From: Pirellulales bacterium
Lineage (GTDB): Bacteria; Planctomycetota; Planctomycetia; Pirellulales; JAEUIK01
Direction of reading: 5' to 3'
Length of the DNA stretch: 64,000 nucleotides
Assembly: GCA_019694455.1 (NCBI GenBank)
Contig: JAIBBY010000017.1
Coordinates: 1-64,000 of the forward strand
Every line of letters starts with the position of its first letter. Position 1 is the first letter of the stretch. The position numbers and the translations under genes are program-made. The notes under the pieces are model-generated. The model did no database searches. It worked only from the letters and a program-made list of their open reading frames with translations, and was not told the DNA's origin. This document shows, in pieces, positions 19,371 to 26,465 of this stretch.

Positions 19371-19898
19371 ATGAAAAGCAAACTCGCCGCTACGCTCGTG
19401 ATCGCATATTGCACCGTCGGGCTATCGCATGCCGTCGAGGCAAGAGACCAATCAGCGCACAAAGAAGCCCCCGCGCTGGAGCGATTTGCAATGCTCGAAG
19501 GGGAATGGATCGGCAAAGGAATGCACGGCGACACGGAGCAAGAGGTCCGCGTCGTCTATAAAGTCACCTCCGGCGGCAGCGCCGTCGTCGAGACCATGGG
19601 GCCCGACACCGACCACGAAATGGTCACGGTCATTCACCCGGATGGCGATTCGCTGTTGCTCACGCACTACTGCATGCTGGGCAATCAGCCGCAGATGCGG
19701 GCCAAGCCCAGGCCAGGCGACAATCAGGTGGCCTTCGAGTTCGTCAGGGCGACCAACCTCGCGTCGGACAAGGACATGTACATGCGCAGCGTCACCTTCA
19801 CGTTTGTGGACCAAGACACCCTCAAAACGGAATGGACGAACTACAGCGACGGCAAGGAAGCGGGCAAGTCCGCGTTTGAATTCAAACGCCAGAAGTAA
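19371..19898 (+). CDS. Secreted DUF1579/lipocalin-like protein
   Basis: The 175-residue product starts at an ATG with a signal peptide (KLAATLVIAYCTVGLSHAVEA). Then comes ERFAMLEGEWIGKG, the N-terminal signature of small beta-barrel domains of the DUF1579/heme-binding-lipocalin type, and a series of alternating strands (VRVVYKVTSGGSAVVETMGP, SVTFTFVDQDTLKTEW). The ligand is unknown. It stands alone. Confidence 0.65.
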   Translation: MKSKLAATLVIAYCTVGLSHAVEARDQSAHKEAPALERFAMLEGEWIGKGMHGDTEQEVRVVYKVTSGGSAVVETMGPDTDHEMVTVIHPDGDSLLLTHYCMLGNQPQMRAKPRPGDNQVAFEFVRATNLASDKDMYMRSVTFTFVDQDTLKTEWTNYSDGKEAGKSAFEFKRQK

Positions 19899-19925
19899 CC
19901 GCCGCACTTCGCCGACAAGCACCGC

Positions 19926-19963
19926 CAGTAGCCGCGCGCTATGCGCCGGCTACTCGGCGGCGG
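19926..19963. repeat. 38-base repeat with hairpin, copy 1
   Basis: CAGTAGCCGCGCGCTATGCG...CGGCTACTCGGCGGCGG is identical to 21379-21416. Its core GTAGCCG...CGGCTAC (19928-19953) is a strong stem-loop. In both places it coincides with the 3' end of an alpha/beta-hydrolase reading frame on the minus strand. Confidence 0.75.
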
Positions 19964-20003
19964 ACGGCGTGGACTTCGGCGCCAAATAATCGTTGAACCA
20001 TGC
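19950..20003 (-). pseudogene. C-terminal remnant of an alpha/beta hydrolase paralogue
   Basis: Read on the minus strand, these codons give AWFNDYLAPKSTPSAAE and a stop. They align with the C terminus of the intact hydrolase at 21403-22350 (EWFDKYLQPSVAAAPAAAE, stop), including the stop-codon hairpin. Upstream codons no longer resemble a hydrolase, so only the last ~17 codons survive. The shared 3' end supports duplication followed by loss. The stretch is short, so the similarity should be confirmed by alignment. Confidence 0.55.
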
Positions 20004-20044
20004 TCGGCAAGTCCTTGTAACCCTTGTGATTTCAGAACTTTTTC

Positions 20045-20071
20045 TTGACGTGCGCGGTTTTTGCCGATAAT
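20045..20071 (+). promoter_or_regulatory. Candidate promoter
   Basis: TTGACG (20045-20050) and GATAAT (20066-20071) each match consensus at five of six positions, but the spacer is only 15 bases. It would serve the small ORF at 20136 and the secreted protein that follows. Confidence 0.35.
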
Positions 20072-20135
20072 TTCCGAAAGTAGCTGACTCAACCCAAACG
20101 ACCGATCTCTTCTCTACTTCTTAGCGGTTGTGGGC

Positions 20136-20264
20136 ATGGGCTTTTCGACTGCCAGTTGGCTGTTTGCGGAGCGTGCCGCCAAGCATGTGGTTGGCGCCGT
20201 TTTAGCTCTTGCGGGCGTACTCAACATTCTCGCGATTGTATGCTGCGCTAATGCCGTTGAATGA
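20136..20264 (+). CDS. Possible 42-residue hydrophobic peptide
   Basis: An ATG opens a short frame with a charged N terminus followed by one membrane segment (VVGAVLALAGVLNILAIVCC) and a TGA that overlaps an ATG of the next frame. Position between a candidate promoter and the next gene, the single clean helix and the 17-base gap to the preferred downstream start make it plausible, but there is no convincing ribosome binding site and no homology known to me. Confidence 0.35.
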   Translation: MGFSTASWLFAERAAKHVVGAVLALAGVLNILAIVCCANAVE

Positions 20265-20281
20265 TGTCGGCGGAGGTATTT

Positions 20282-21346
20282 ATGAATGCGATGTTGATTG
20301 CGGGCTTGCTCAGTGTCGCGATCGCGGGCCAGGCGCCGAGCAACGCGGATGAGTCAATTCGTGTTTTGGACGCCGCTGTCGATGAGTGGCGCTGCGGCCT
20401 GTCGTTTTATTGCACCTTCACCTACCGCCAAGGAACAGCAGCGACCCTTGATGATGGGCTCGAGGGGCGCTTCGGCGCCAAAATCGGAAAACCAAAGAAT
20501 GAAGACGCCGCGCATGGCGTCTTTTGCAAGCGTGATAAGCAATTGCGCTGTTCCATCGACTACGGCAAGCCGCCCGCCGACGTGTCCATTGATGGATCGG
20601 GATCGCGGATCACCAATGTCTCCATCGACGCTGTAAGCAATGGCGCGATGTTCCTGACGTATTTTCCGCGCCGAGGCAATTTTGGCGATTCAGCGCAGTT
20701 CGCTCGTCGGCGGGCAGATACGGTTGACAAACTGTGGATTCCCAGCGTTGGAGGGGCAATCGTTACGCCGTTTGCATTCGGCGGCGGCGTCGATGGCCAA
20801 CCACTGGGAGGTTTTGAGGCAAGACCGGAATTCGAAGAATCGGTGACATCTCAAGTGGAAAAGGCCGATGCGACGCACTTGCAAGCAACCTTGCGGCGAG
20901 TCAGTCCCAAAGAGGGCACGTATACAAGGATGGTCAGATTTTACACCGGCTATTCGCCACCAGTGATCGAAAGCATCACAGAGATAAGCCAGGATAACGC
21001 CGGCACGGAGTTGTTTCGCTCCGTGGGGCGCGCGGATCGTTTTGTCGCCTGTGGAACAGGAATGATGGCCAAACGAGTGCGAGTATGCGCGGGACCCGTC
21101 AAGCCATCGAATCGCGCCGGGAAGGTGTGGATCGCGAAAGTCTGGGAATCTGACGATCTGGGCGGTCGTCCTCCCGCTGACAAGGATTTTTCGATCCAGG
21201 TGCCCGCGACCACTCAAGTCAATGGCCTACACAAGCCGCCGGCCCCTGGCGCTAGCCGCCTGCTTGCGCTGGACGATTACAACTTGGCTGATTTGGCCGA
21301 GTCGGGACTGGTAGGTCCAGCGGGAACCGTTAATCCGCCGAAATGA
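20282..21346 (+). CDS. Hypothetical secreted protein
   Basis: The ATG at 20282 is preferred because GGAGG sits 5 bases upstream and the product begins with a signal peptide (MNAMLIAGLLSVAIAGQAP). The remaining ~330 residues are beta-rich with cysteine pairs and no recognised motif. The overall look matches long hypothetical exported proteins common in planctomycetes. An ATG 21 bases earlier overlaps the preceding small ORF and is the alternative. Confidence 0.6.
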   Translation: MNAMLIAGLLSVAIAGQAPSNADESIRVLDAAVDEWRCGLSFYCTFTYRQGTAATLDDGLEGRFGAKIGKPKNEDAAHGVFCKRDKQLRCSIDYGKPPADVSIDGSGSRITNVSIDAVSNGAMFLTYFPRRGNFGDSAQFARRRADTVDKLWIPSVGGAIVTPFAFGGGVDGQPLGGFEARPEFEESVTSQVEKADATHLQATLRRVSPKEGTYTRMVRFYTGYSPPVIESITEISQDNAGTELFRSVGRADRFVACGTGMMAKRVRVCAGPVKPSNRAGKVWIAKVWESDDLGGRPPADKDFSIQVPATTQVNGLHKPPAPGASRLLALDDYNLADLAESGLVGPAGTVNPPK

Positions 21347-21378
21347 GACGCGCGGCATTGTGGTCATGCCATTGGGCC

Positions 21379-21416
21379 CAGTAGCCGCGCGCTATGCGCC
21401 GGCTACTCGGCGGCGG
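21379..21416. repeat. 38-base repeat with hairpin, copy 2 (overlaps a stop codon)
   Basis: This is identical to 19926-19963. The stem GTAGCCG...CGGCTAC at 21381-21406 contains the TAG stop of the minus-strand hydrolase, so the hairpin begins within the last codons. It may serve as a terminator or 3' mRNA-stabilising structure. Confidence 0.7.
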
Positions 21417-22350
21417 CGGGCGCGGCGGCGACGCTGGGTTGCAGGTATTTGTCGAACCATTCCCAGACGGCCGGGTATTCATCCAGGATGCCGTCCCAGC
21501 CGCGATGTGTTCCGCCCGGCTCGACGATCAACTTGACGGGCAGGCCGACCTCGTCGTACTTGGCCTTGAGCACTTCGGATTGTTGCAGCGGCACGGTGGC
21601 GTCTTTGTCGCCATGCAAGAGCAATAGCGGCGCGTCGTCGGGGGTGACAAAGTAGATCGGCGAGACGCTCTTGAGTTGCTCCTCGATGTTGGTCACCTCG
21701 CCAAACATCTCCTCGAACATTTTGGGACGCAACGTCTGAATCAACTTGTAGCCGCCGGGCTTGCTCCAGTTCACCAGATCGGTCGGCGGAAACCAGGCGA
21801 CCACGGCCTGCACGCGGCTACTTTGGCGCTCGACGGGGTCTTTGGATTCGGCATTGCCGTCGTCGCCAGTGGCGGCCACCATGAGCGAGAGATGCCCGCC
21901 CGACGAACCGCTGGTGATGCCGATGCGGGCGGGATCGACATGGAAGTCGGCGGCGCGCAGGCGCACAAAGCGGACGGCGCGGCGCATGTCGTCGATCATC
22001 TCGCCAATGTGATAGCGCGGACCGCTGCCGTGGCGCGCGACAAACAGCGTGTAGCCGCCGCGCAGCAGACCTTGCGTCCAATGCTCGTGTTCGAGGCGGT
22101 GTTGCTCCTCGCCGGGGACGTCGGACTTGCCCGATCGCCAGCCGCCGCTCGACACCAGCACGATGCCTAGCCCCTTGGCGTTCTCTTTGGGGGTGACGAC
22201 ATCCATGGTGAGGGCCAGCCCATCCTTGTGACCGTAGACCACATCGTCGACGACGGTGCAGGGGACCGGCTCAGCGGCCCAAGTGGGGGAGGCGCAAAAA
22301 CCGATGGCGAGCAACAAGAGCGATGCGAATTTTTGGGCGTGACGTGACAT
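21403..22350 (-). CDS. Secreted alpha/beta hydrolase (carboxylesterase-like)
   Basis: The start at 22350 (MSRHAQKFASLLLLAIGF) gives a signal peptide cut near TWAAEP; the longer open frame upstream lacks one. The 315-residue product has an oxyanion-type SSGGW, the nucleophile elbow in ITSGSSGGHLSLM (near residue 140), aspartate in LHGDKDATVP and histidine in PGGTHRGW. This is the Ser-Asp-His triad of BD-FAE-like esterases. Substrates are probably acylated polysaccharides or lipids outside the cytoplasm. The C terminus shares its last codons and hairpin with a remnant at 19950. Confidence 0.85.
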   Translation of the reverse strand: MSRHAQKFASLLLLAIGFCASPTWAAEPVPCTVVDDVVYGHKDGLALTMDVVTPKENAKGLGIVLVSSGGWRSGKSDVPGEEQHRLEHEHWTQGLLRGGYTLFVARHGSGPRYHIGEMIDDMRRAVRFVRLRAADFHVDPARIGITSGSSGGHLSLMVAATGDDGNAESKDPVERQSSRVQAVVAWFPPTDLVNWSKPGGYKLIQTLRPKMFEEMFGEVTNIEEQLKSVSPIYFVTPDDAPLLLLHGDKDATVPLQQSEVLKAKYDEVGLPVKLIVEPGGTHRGWDGILDEYPAVWEWFDKYLQPSVAAAPAAAE

Positions 22351-22451
22351 GATGATCCGGTGGGAAAGTGTGTGGCGGGAAGGAACCGACGCGCGATCGG
22401 GCCGGGAGAATATTAGGGTAGTTGAACCGCAGCGCCGGCGAAAGAAGCTTG

Positions 22452-22961
22452 CTATTGGAAGAAGGGACGCGGGGCCTGTTCTCCGTTTTCGATCCGCTGA
22501 GCGTCGCGCAGCGCTCGCTGGCAGCGCCAATGGCCATCGTGCGCACACGCTTGTTGTAGGACCTGATGCACCGATTGCCTGTCGCCCGATGAAAGACAGG
22601 CGGCCGCCTGCAACAAGAGGAACAACGCCTCCGCGCGTGAGGCAAGGGGAACGACCGCTGCACTGGCTTTGACCAACTCGCGCAGGCGGCGCGAGGCCTC
22701 GGCAACCACCCCCGCTTCGGCAAGCGCTGCGATCTCCCAGGCCCTCACGGCGGTTTGTTTGTACGCATCGTCGCATAATAACGCCGCACGCGCCGCCTCG
22801 TTGGCAATGGCGACGGTTTTCCCGGCAGTGTGGCGAGCCACGCATGCCAATGCCTGCGCACGGAACCACGGCTCCGTGATTTCGCGGGCTTTTTCCAGCG
22901 CCAGATCGGGACGCGACTTTGCCAGTCGGCACACCTGGTCGCGCTGGTTGGTCGCGGTCAT
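22452..22961 (-). CDS. Hypothetical alpha-helical protein
   Basis: The ATG at 22961 gives 169 residues composed almost entirely of helices (PDLALEKAREITEPWFRAQA and onward), suggesting a TPR/HEAT-like solenoid. No family is recognised. The frame extends upstream to a GTG at 23066, which would overlap the preceding minus-strand ORF. It lies at the end of a minus-strand run downstream of the toxin-antitoxin pair. Confidence 0.5.
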   Translation of the reverse strand: MTATNQRDQVCRLAKSRPDLALEKAREITEPWFRAQALACVARHTAGKTVAIANEAARAALLCDDAYKQTAVRAWEIAALAEAGVVAEASRRLRELVKASAAVVPLASRAEALFLLLQAAACLSSGDRQSVHQVLQQACAHDGHWRCQRALRDAQRIENGEQAPRPFFQ

Positions 22962-23026
22962 CGATGGCGGTTCGGCTTCGGAGGAACGAACGTGGCGAGG
23001 AAAACTAACATTGAGAGATGGTGGCG

Positions 23027-23293
23027 TCAGTTGGACATGAAGCTCGGAAAGTAGTGCCAGAGCCACGAGCGGATTCGCCGCATCAGAGGCTCCCCATTGG
23101 CAACAACAGGGCTAGCCGCCAGTTCGGGCGTGGACAGCAAGCTTTCGAGCGCTTCTTCTGGGGAATGCACGATCGCGCCGCCGGGTTGAATCAAGAACCC
23201 GCCCGCGGCCTGAGCCGCTGGACTTTTGGTGTCGATCGTAACCGCGCCTTGAAGACCACAAACAATGTGCAGGGTTCTGGGTGAGCGATCGTT
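23027..23293 (-). pseudogene. Open frame without start, directly in phase after the small membrane ORF
   Basis: The minus strand reads 88 codons without a stop, with normal coding character (for example AAGGFLIQPGGAIVHSPEEA) and ending in RSWLWHYFPSFMSN. It has no ATG near its 5' end. It lies exactly in frame behind the TGA that ends the 61-residue ORF at 23294. That fits one ~150-residue gene split by a nonsense codon, or a gene using a rare start. An internal GTG is possible. Confidence 0.35.
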
Positions 23294-23479
23294 TCAGTCG
23301 AATAACGCCAGTGACTGCGACAGAGCTCGCCGCTTGAGTTGTGCGCGCTGACCCACCGAAACGCCCCAGAGGGCCAAAAGCGCCGCGCCGCAGATCAGCG
23401 CCAAGATCAACCGTCGAGTGGTGCGCTGGTGCGGTATTAAGCCGCCGGGTGCGATGATATAGCTCTTGCGATGCGCCAT
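23294..23479 (-). CDS. Possible 61-residue single-span membrane protein
   Basis: Start (MAHRKSYIIAPGG) is 4 bases after the PIN toxin stop. One membrane helix (RRLILALICGAALLALWGVS) is followed by a basic tail and a TGA. The reading frame continues open beyond that TGA, so this may be the N-terminal part of a larger broken gene. It has no recognised family. Confidence 0.35.
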   Translation of the reverse strand: MAHRKSYIIAPGGLIPHQRTTRRLILALICGAALLALWGVSVGQRAQLKRRALSQSLALFD

Positions 23480-23483
23480 TCCG

Positions 23484-23870
23484 CTACCAAATTCGCTGCA
23501 AGCCATAGGCGTCCAGTTCGGCATCGGCGCTCAACAGCGGCACACCCTCGGCCAGCGCCTGCGCTATGAGCAAGCGGTCGAACGGATCGCGATGATGGTA
23601 AGGCAGCGAGGTCAGGCAGTTGAGATGGGGCATTTTGATCGGCAGACGGTCGACGACCAGTTCCTGTAGCACGCGATTGACAAACGGCTCGAAGGGTTCG
23701 CTCAAGTTCAGCGTGCCCTTCCCCAATTTGATGGCGATCTCCCACAGACTGACCACGCTGACGGAAACCTGCGCCGCGGGATCGTCGAAGATCGCTCGAG
23801 CATGTTCACTGAGTTTGGGGCTGTTCAGTCCTGCCCACAGAAACGTGTGCGTGTCGAGCAACACCCGCAT
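23484..23870 (-). CDS. vapC: PIN-domain toxin of a type II toxin-antitoxin pair
   Basis: The 128-residue PIN domain is a predicted Mg-dependent ribonuclease. It keeps all four acidic positions: D6 in LLDTH, E in SLWEIAIKLGKG near 45, D in HHRDPFDRLLIAQA near 96, and D in LLSADAELDAYG near 114. Its ATG overlaps the last base of the antitoxin TAA, so translation is coupled. The closest in-window relative is the truncated copy at 29770-29877. Confidence 0.9.
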   Translation of the reverse strand: MRVLLDTHTFLWAGLNSPKLSEHARAIFDDPAAQVSVSVVSLWEIAIKLGKGTLNLSEPFEPFVNRVLQELVVDRLPIKMPHLNCLTSLPYHHRDPFDRLLIAQALAEGVPLLSADAELDAYGLQRIW

Positions 23871-24103
23871 TACATGTACTCGGCGAAGTCTTCGAGGTGG
23901 CTGTCATCGTCACGGACGACGGTCAAGCTGCCTTGCATGCAGCCCAACTGGCGCCTGGCTGGTTGCGATGGAGCCTCGACCGGCGGCACGAGCCGCGCGA
24001 CTGGCCTGTCACCCTGAGTAATCACGATCGTCTCACCGGGAGCCAGGTGATCGACGAGTTCTTCCAGCTTGGCCTTGGCTTCGGCCAGGGTGACGGTTGT
24101 CAT
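23870..24103 (-). CDS. Phd/YefM-family antitoxin
   Basis: The 77-residue product has the MTTVTLAEAKAKLEELVDH N terminus followed by APGETIVITQGDRPVARLVP, the standard Phd/YefM DNA-binding fold, then a C-terminal arm (LTVVRDDDSHLEDFAEYM) expected to plug the PIN toxin. Phd-type antitoxins repress their own promoter. A near-identical N-terminal half and leader recur at 29874-30101. Confidence 0.88.
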   Translation of the reverse strand: MTTVTLAEAKAKLEELVDHLAPGETIVITQGDRPVARLVPPVEAPSQPARRQLGCMQGSLTVVRDDDSHLEDFAEYM

Positions 24104-24193
24104 GGGCGAAACTCGGTGAGTGGTGGAGACGGTAACCCGGGGGACGGTCGGCTGGCCGAGGGCGCGATCCAGCGGCAACCGACTGCTAAAGAC

Positions 24194-24199
24194 AGTATA
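24194..24199 (-). promoter_or_regulatory. Candidate -10 element of the toxin-antitoxin operon
   Basis: TATACT on the minus strand, about 90 bases upstream of the antitoxin ATG, lies in a block (around AAAGACAGTATACCGTG) that is conserved at the duplicate locus (30196-30201). No good -35 hexamer is seen, so the assignment rests on conservation between the two copies. Confidence 0.4.
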
Positions 24200-24425
24200 C
24201 CGTGGCCCGTGGTGCGCGGTTCTCTCGAAACCTGCGGAGCAAGCAGCGCCTCGTTTTGATGGTCGGACTTGCGCGCGGCGTGGGAGCTCGACCAACGCCG
24301 AATTCATGGTGGCCCTGGGCGCTCTCAACGACAGCGAACTCTGGAACCAACGCTGGACAACCTTAAACCACCAAAACAATTAACGACGCCAGGAAAACTG
24401 GCCAGTCGCCCGTGAACGCTACGAT

Positions 24426-24454
24426 TTGCGGCAGCCGCCCACCGCAAGTAAAAT
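24426..24454 (+). promoter_or_regulatory. Candidate promoter of the RND efflux operon
   Basis: TTGCGG (24426-24431), 17 bases, TAAAAT (24449-24454). Transcription would start near 24461, only a few bases before the ATG at 24465, implying an almost leaderless message. No metal-regulator operator was recognised. Confidence 0.3.
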
Positions 24455-24464
24455 TGGATGCTCC

Positions 24465-24854
24465 ATGAAGCCACGACGCGCCATCACGTTGCTAGTGCTC
24501 GGAGCGGTGACGCTCTGCCCGTTCAATTGTGTGCGCCACAAGGCTTACCGCGCTGGTTACTTCTTGCGCATGGCGCAGGCGTCTCATACCAGCAGTGACC
24601 GCATCACCCCGCCGGCCCCTCCCCGGTGTCAAAACGAAACGGGCTGCATTTGCCAAGGGGTGATTTTTGTCGCCGCGCCGCAAGTCGACGATCTAGCGTT
24701 CAGCTATTGGCTGGCATTGGACTTTCAATTGTCTGAGCCGCCGCTCAACCACGGCTTCGACAGTGAACCGGTTTGGTTGCGCCATCGTCGGGACGAAGCG
24801 CCAGCACCCTCTGGTAGGGCACTGCGCGCGCTCATCGCCTCTTTTCAGATTTGA
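24465..24854 (+). CDS. Small cysteine-containing exported protein of a metal-efflux operon
   Basis: A 129-residue product with a signal-like N terminus (MKPRRAITLLVLGAVTLCPF) and a cysteine cluster CQNETGCICQGV near residue 55. Short proteins with a similar C..CxC motif occur in front of heavy-metal RND genes in planctomycetes, to my recollection, which fits metal binding in the periplasm (inference). The adaptor gene follows after 85 bases. Confidence 0.55.
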   Translation: MKPRRAITLLVLGAVTLCPFNCVRHKAYRAGYFLRMAQASHTSSDRITPPAPPRCQNETGCICQGVIFVAAPQVDDLAFSYWLALDFQLSEPPLNHGFDSEPVWLRHRRDEAPAPSGRALRALIASFQI

Positions 24855-24939
24855 CCTTCCCTTCGAGTCGAGTTTAGGTCTCGCGGCACTGCACGCTGGC
24901 AGCGCTGTTTTTCGAATCTGACTAACGAAGGGTACCTGT

Positions 24940-26430
24940 GTGTTGAATCTCGCCGCCTGTTATGCGCGCCTGCGCGCACTGGTTCCTCGCTCCCGCATGG
25001 CCCTTGTCGCCGGCGCCGGCGGGACGATCTTCATCGCCGTTTCGCTGATAGCCGCCAATCCATTTGGCCATTCGACAGCGACCAAGGTCGGCGCGGTTGA
25101 GGAACAGCAAGAACTTGCTCAGTTGGAATCGGTCGTTCGCTTGACGCCGGCGCAGACGGCGAAAGCCCGGCTGCAAACCACGAGCGCCGAAGTTCGGGCG
25201 CTGCAAGATGAACGTCGAGTTCCGGGACGCATTGGCTACAACGAGTCGCGGCGGCTGGAAGTAAGGATGCCGGTGGACGGCCTGGTTTCGCAAGTGCTGG
25301 TCACACCGGGCGACGCAGTAAAAAAAGGAGATCGCCTGGCGATACTGTCGAGCGTTGCCGTTGGACTGGCGCGCGACGAAATCGTGAAGGCAGAAGCCGA
25401 TTGCGCGATCGCTCGGCGCGAACGCGATTGGGCGGCTGAAATCGCCACCAATTTGGAAGCGCTGCAGGCGACGCTGAAAAACCATCCGCAGGTCGAGGAG
25501 ATCGAGCGCGAATACCAGGACCGGCCGCTAGGAAACCACCGCGACAAGATTGTCTCGGCGTATTCCCGGTACTTGTTTGCCGAGGGGACTTACCGATCTA
25601 GCGAGTCGCTGACCGGCGCGCTGCCGAGAAACACGATTCGCGAACGAAAAAGCGACAAAGAAGTCGCCCGGGCGAACTTCTTGGGGATTTGCGAACAATC
25701 GCGCTTCGAAGCGGCGCAGCGCCGCGATCTGGCCCAAGCCAACCTCGAACACGCGGAACGCCTGGTTGCGGTCAATCGGCAGAAACTTCGCCTGCACCTG
25801 GGGCCATTCGCCGAGTTGTCGACCACACCACTGGACGCGAGTTTGTGTGAAGTGGTGCTGCAGTCGAGCATCGATGGCTTTGTCGAGCAACGCTTTGTCA
25901 CCGACGGCGTTCAATTCAACGCGTCGCAGAATTTGTTTGTCCTCGCCAACGTGGACACGGTATGGGTTTCCGCGCAGATCTACGCGCGCGAATGGGCGGA
26001 TTTCGACCTGCGCAGCGTCACCAACGTCACGGTGGACTGTCCGGCGGTGCCCGACCAGCGCTTGCCAGCGACGCCGCTATTCGTCTCGGTGGGCACGTCG
26101 CCGCAAAGTCATGCGGTGCCTGTGGTGGCCGAACTGGACAACGCCGCGGGACGGTTCAAACCGGGCATGTTTGCTTGGGTGACGATTCCCTTTGGCGCGC
26201 CGCGGCGCGCGCTGGTCGTGCCAGAGGGGGCGGTCATGCGTCATGAGTCGCAAGCCTTTGTGTTCGTGGCGGCCGGCGAAGGCGCCTACCGCAAAACAGA
26301 TGTCTCGCTTGGCATGGCGACGGAACATTGGATCGAAGTCCTCAGCGGAGTGCAGGAAGGCGATCCGGTCGTGTCGGAAGGGGCCTTCTATCTCAAAAGC
26401 GAATGGCTCCTCCGCGGCCAGGACGACTGA
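24940..26430 (+). CDS. RND efflux periplasmic adaptor (HlyD/CusB-like)
   Basis: The 496-residue membrane-fusion protein has a single N-terminal anchor (RMALVAGAGGTIFIAVSLIA), the barrel-sandwich half motif EVRMPVDGLVSQVLVTPGDAVKKGDRLA (split here as DGLVSQVLVTPGDAVKKGD near residue 110), a long coiled-coil hairpin (about 145-285), the returning lipoyl half (VLQSSIDGFVEQRFVTDGV) and beta-barrel/MP domains ending AFYLKSEWLL. It links the inner-membrane pump to an outer-membrane channel. The GTG at 24940 is used with GAAGGG upstream. Confidence 0.88.
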   Translation: MLNLAACYARLRALVPRSRMALVAGAGGTIFIAVSLIAANPFGHSTATKVGAVEEQQELAQLESVVRLTPAQTAKARLQTTSAEVRALQDERRVPGRIGYNESRRLEVRMPVDGLVSQVLVTPGDAVKKGDRLAILSSVAVGLARDEIVKAEADCAIARRERDWAAEIATNLEALQATLKNHPQVEEIEREYQDRPLGNHRDKIVSAYSRYLFAEGTYRSSESLTGALPRNTIRERKSDKEVARANFLGICEQSRFEAAQRRDLAQANLEHAERLVAVNRQKLRLHLGPFAELSTTPLDASLCEVVLQSSIDGFVEQRFVTDGVQFNASQNLFVLANVDTVWVSAQIYAREWADFDLRSVTNVTVDCPAVPDQRLPATPLFVSVGTSPQSHAVPVVAELDNAAGRFKPGMFAWVTIPFGAPRRALVVPEGAVMRHESQAFVFVAAGEGAYRKTDVSLGMATEHWIEVLSGVQEGDPVVSEGAFYLKSEWLLRGQDD

Positions 26431-26465
26431 ACTTGGTCCTTCCTCATTCAGTAGCAAGGCAACTC

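Larger units (their letters stand above)
24104..24464. other. Toxin-antitoxin leader and divergent upstream region
   Basis: The first ~150 bases are the leader and promoter block shared with the duplicate locus at 30.1-30.27 kb. The rest (about 24260-24420) shows no coding potential or recognised element, ending in the candidate promoter of the RND operon. Confidence 0.5.
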
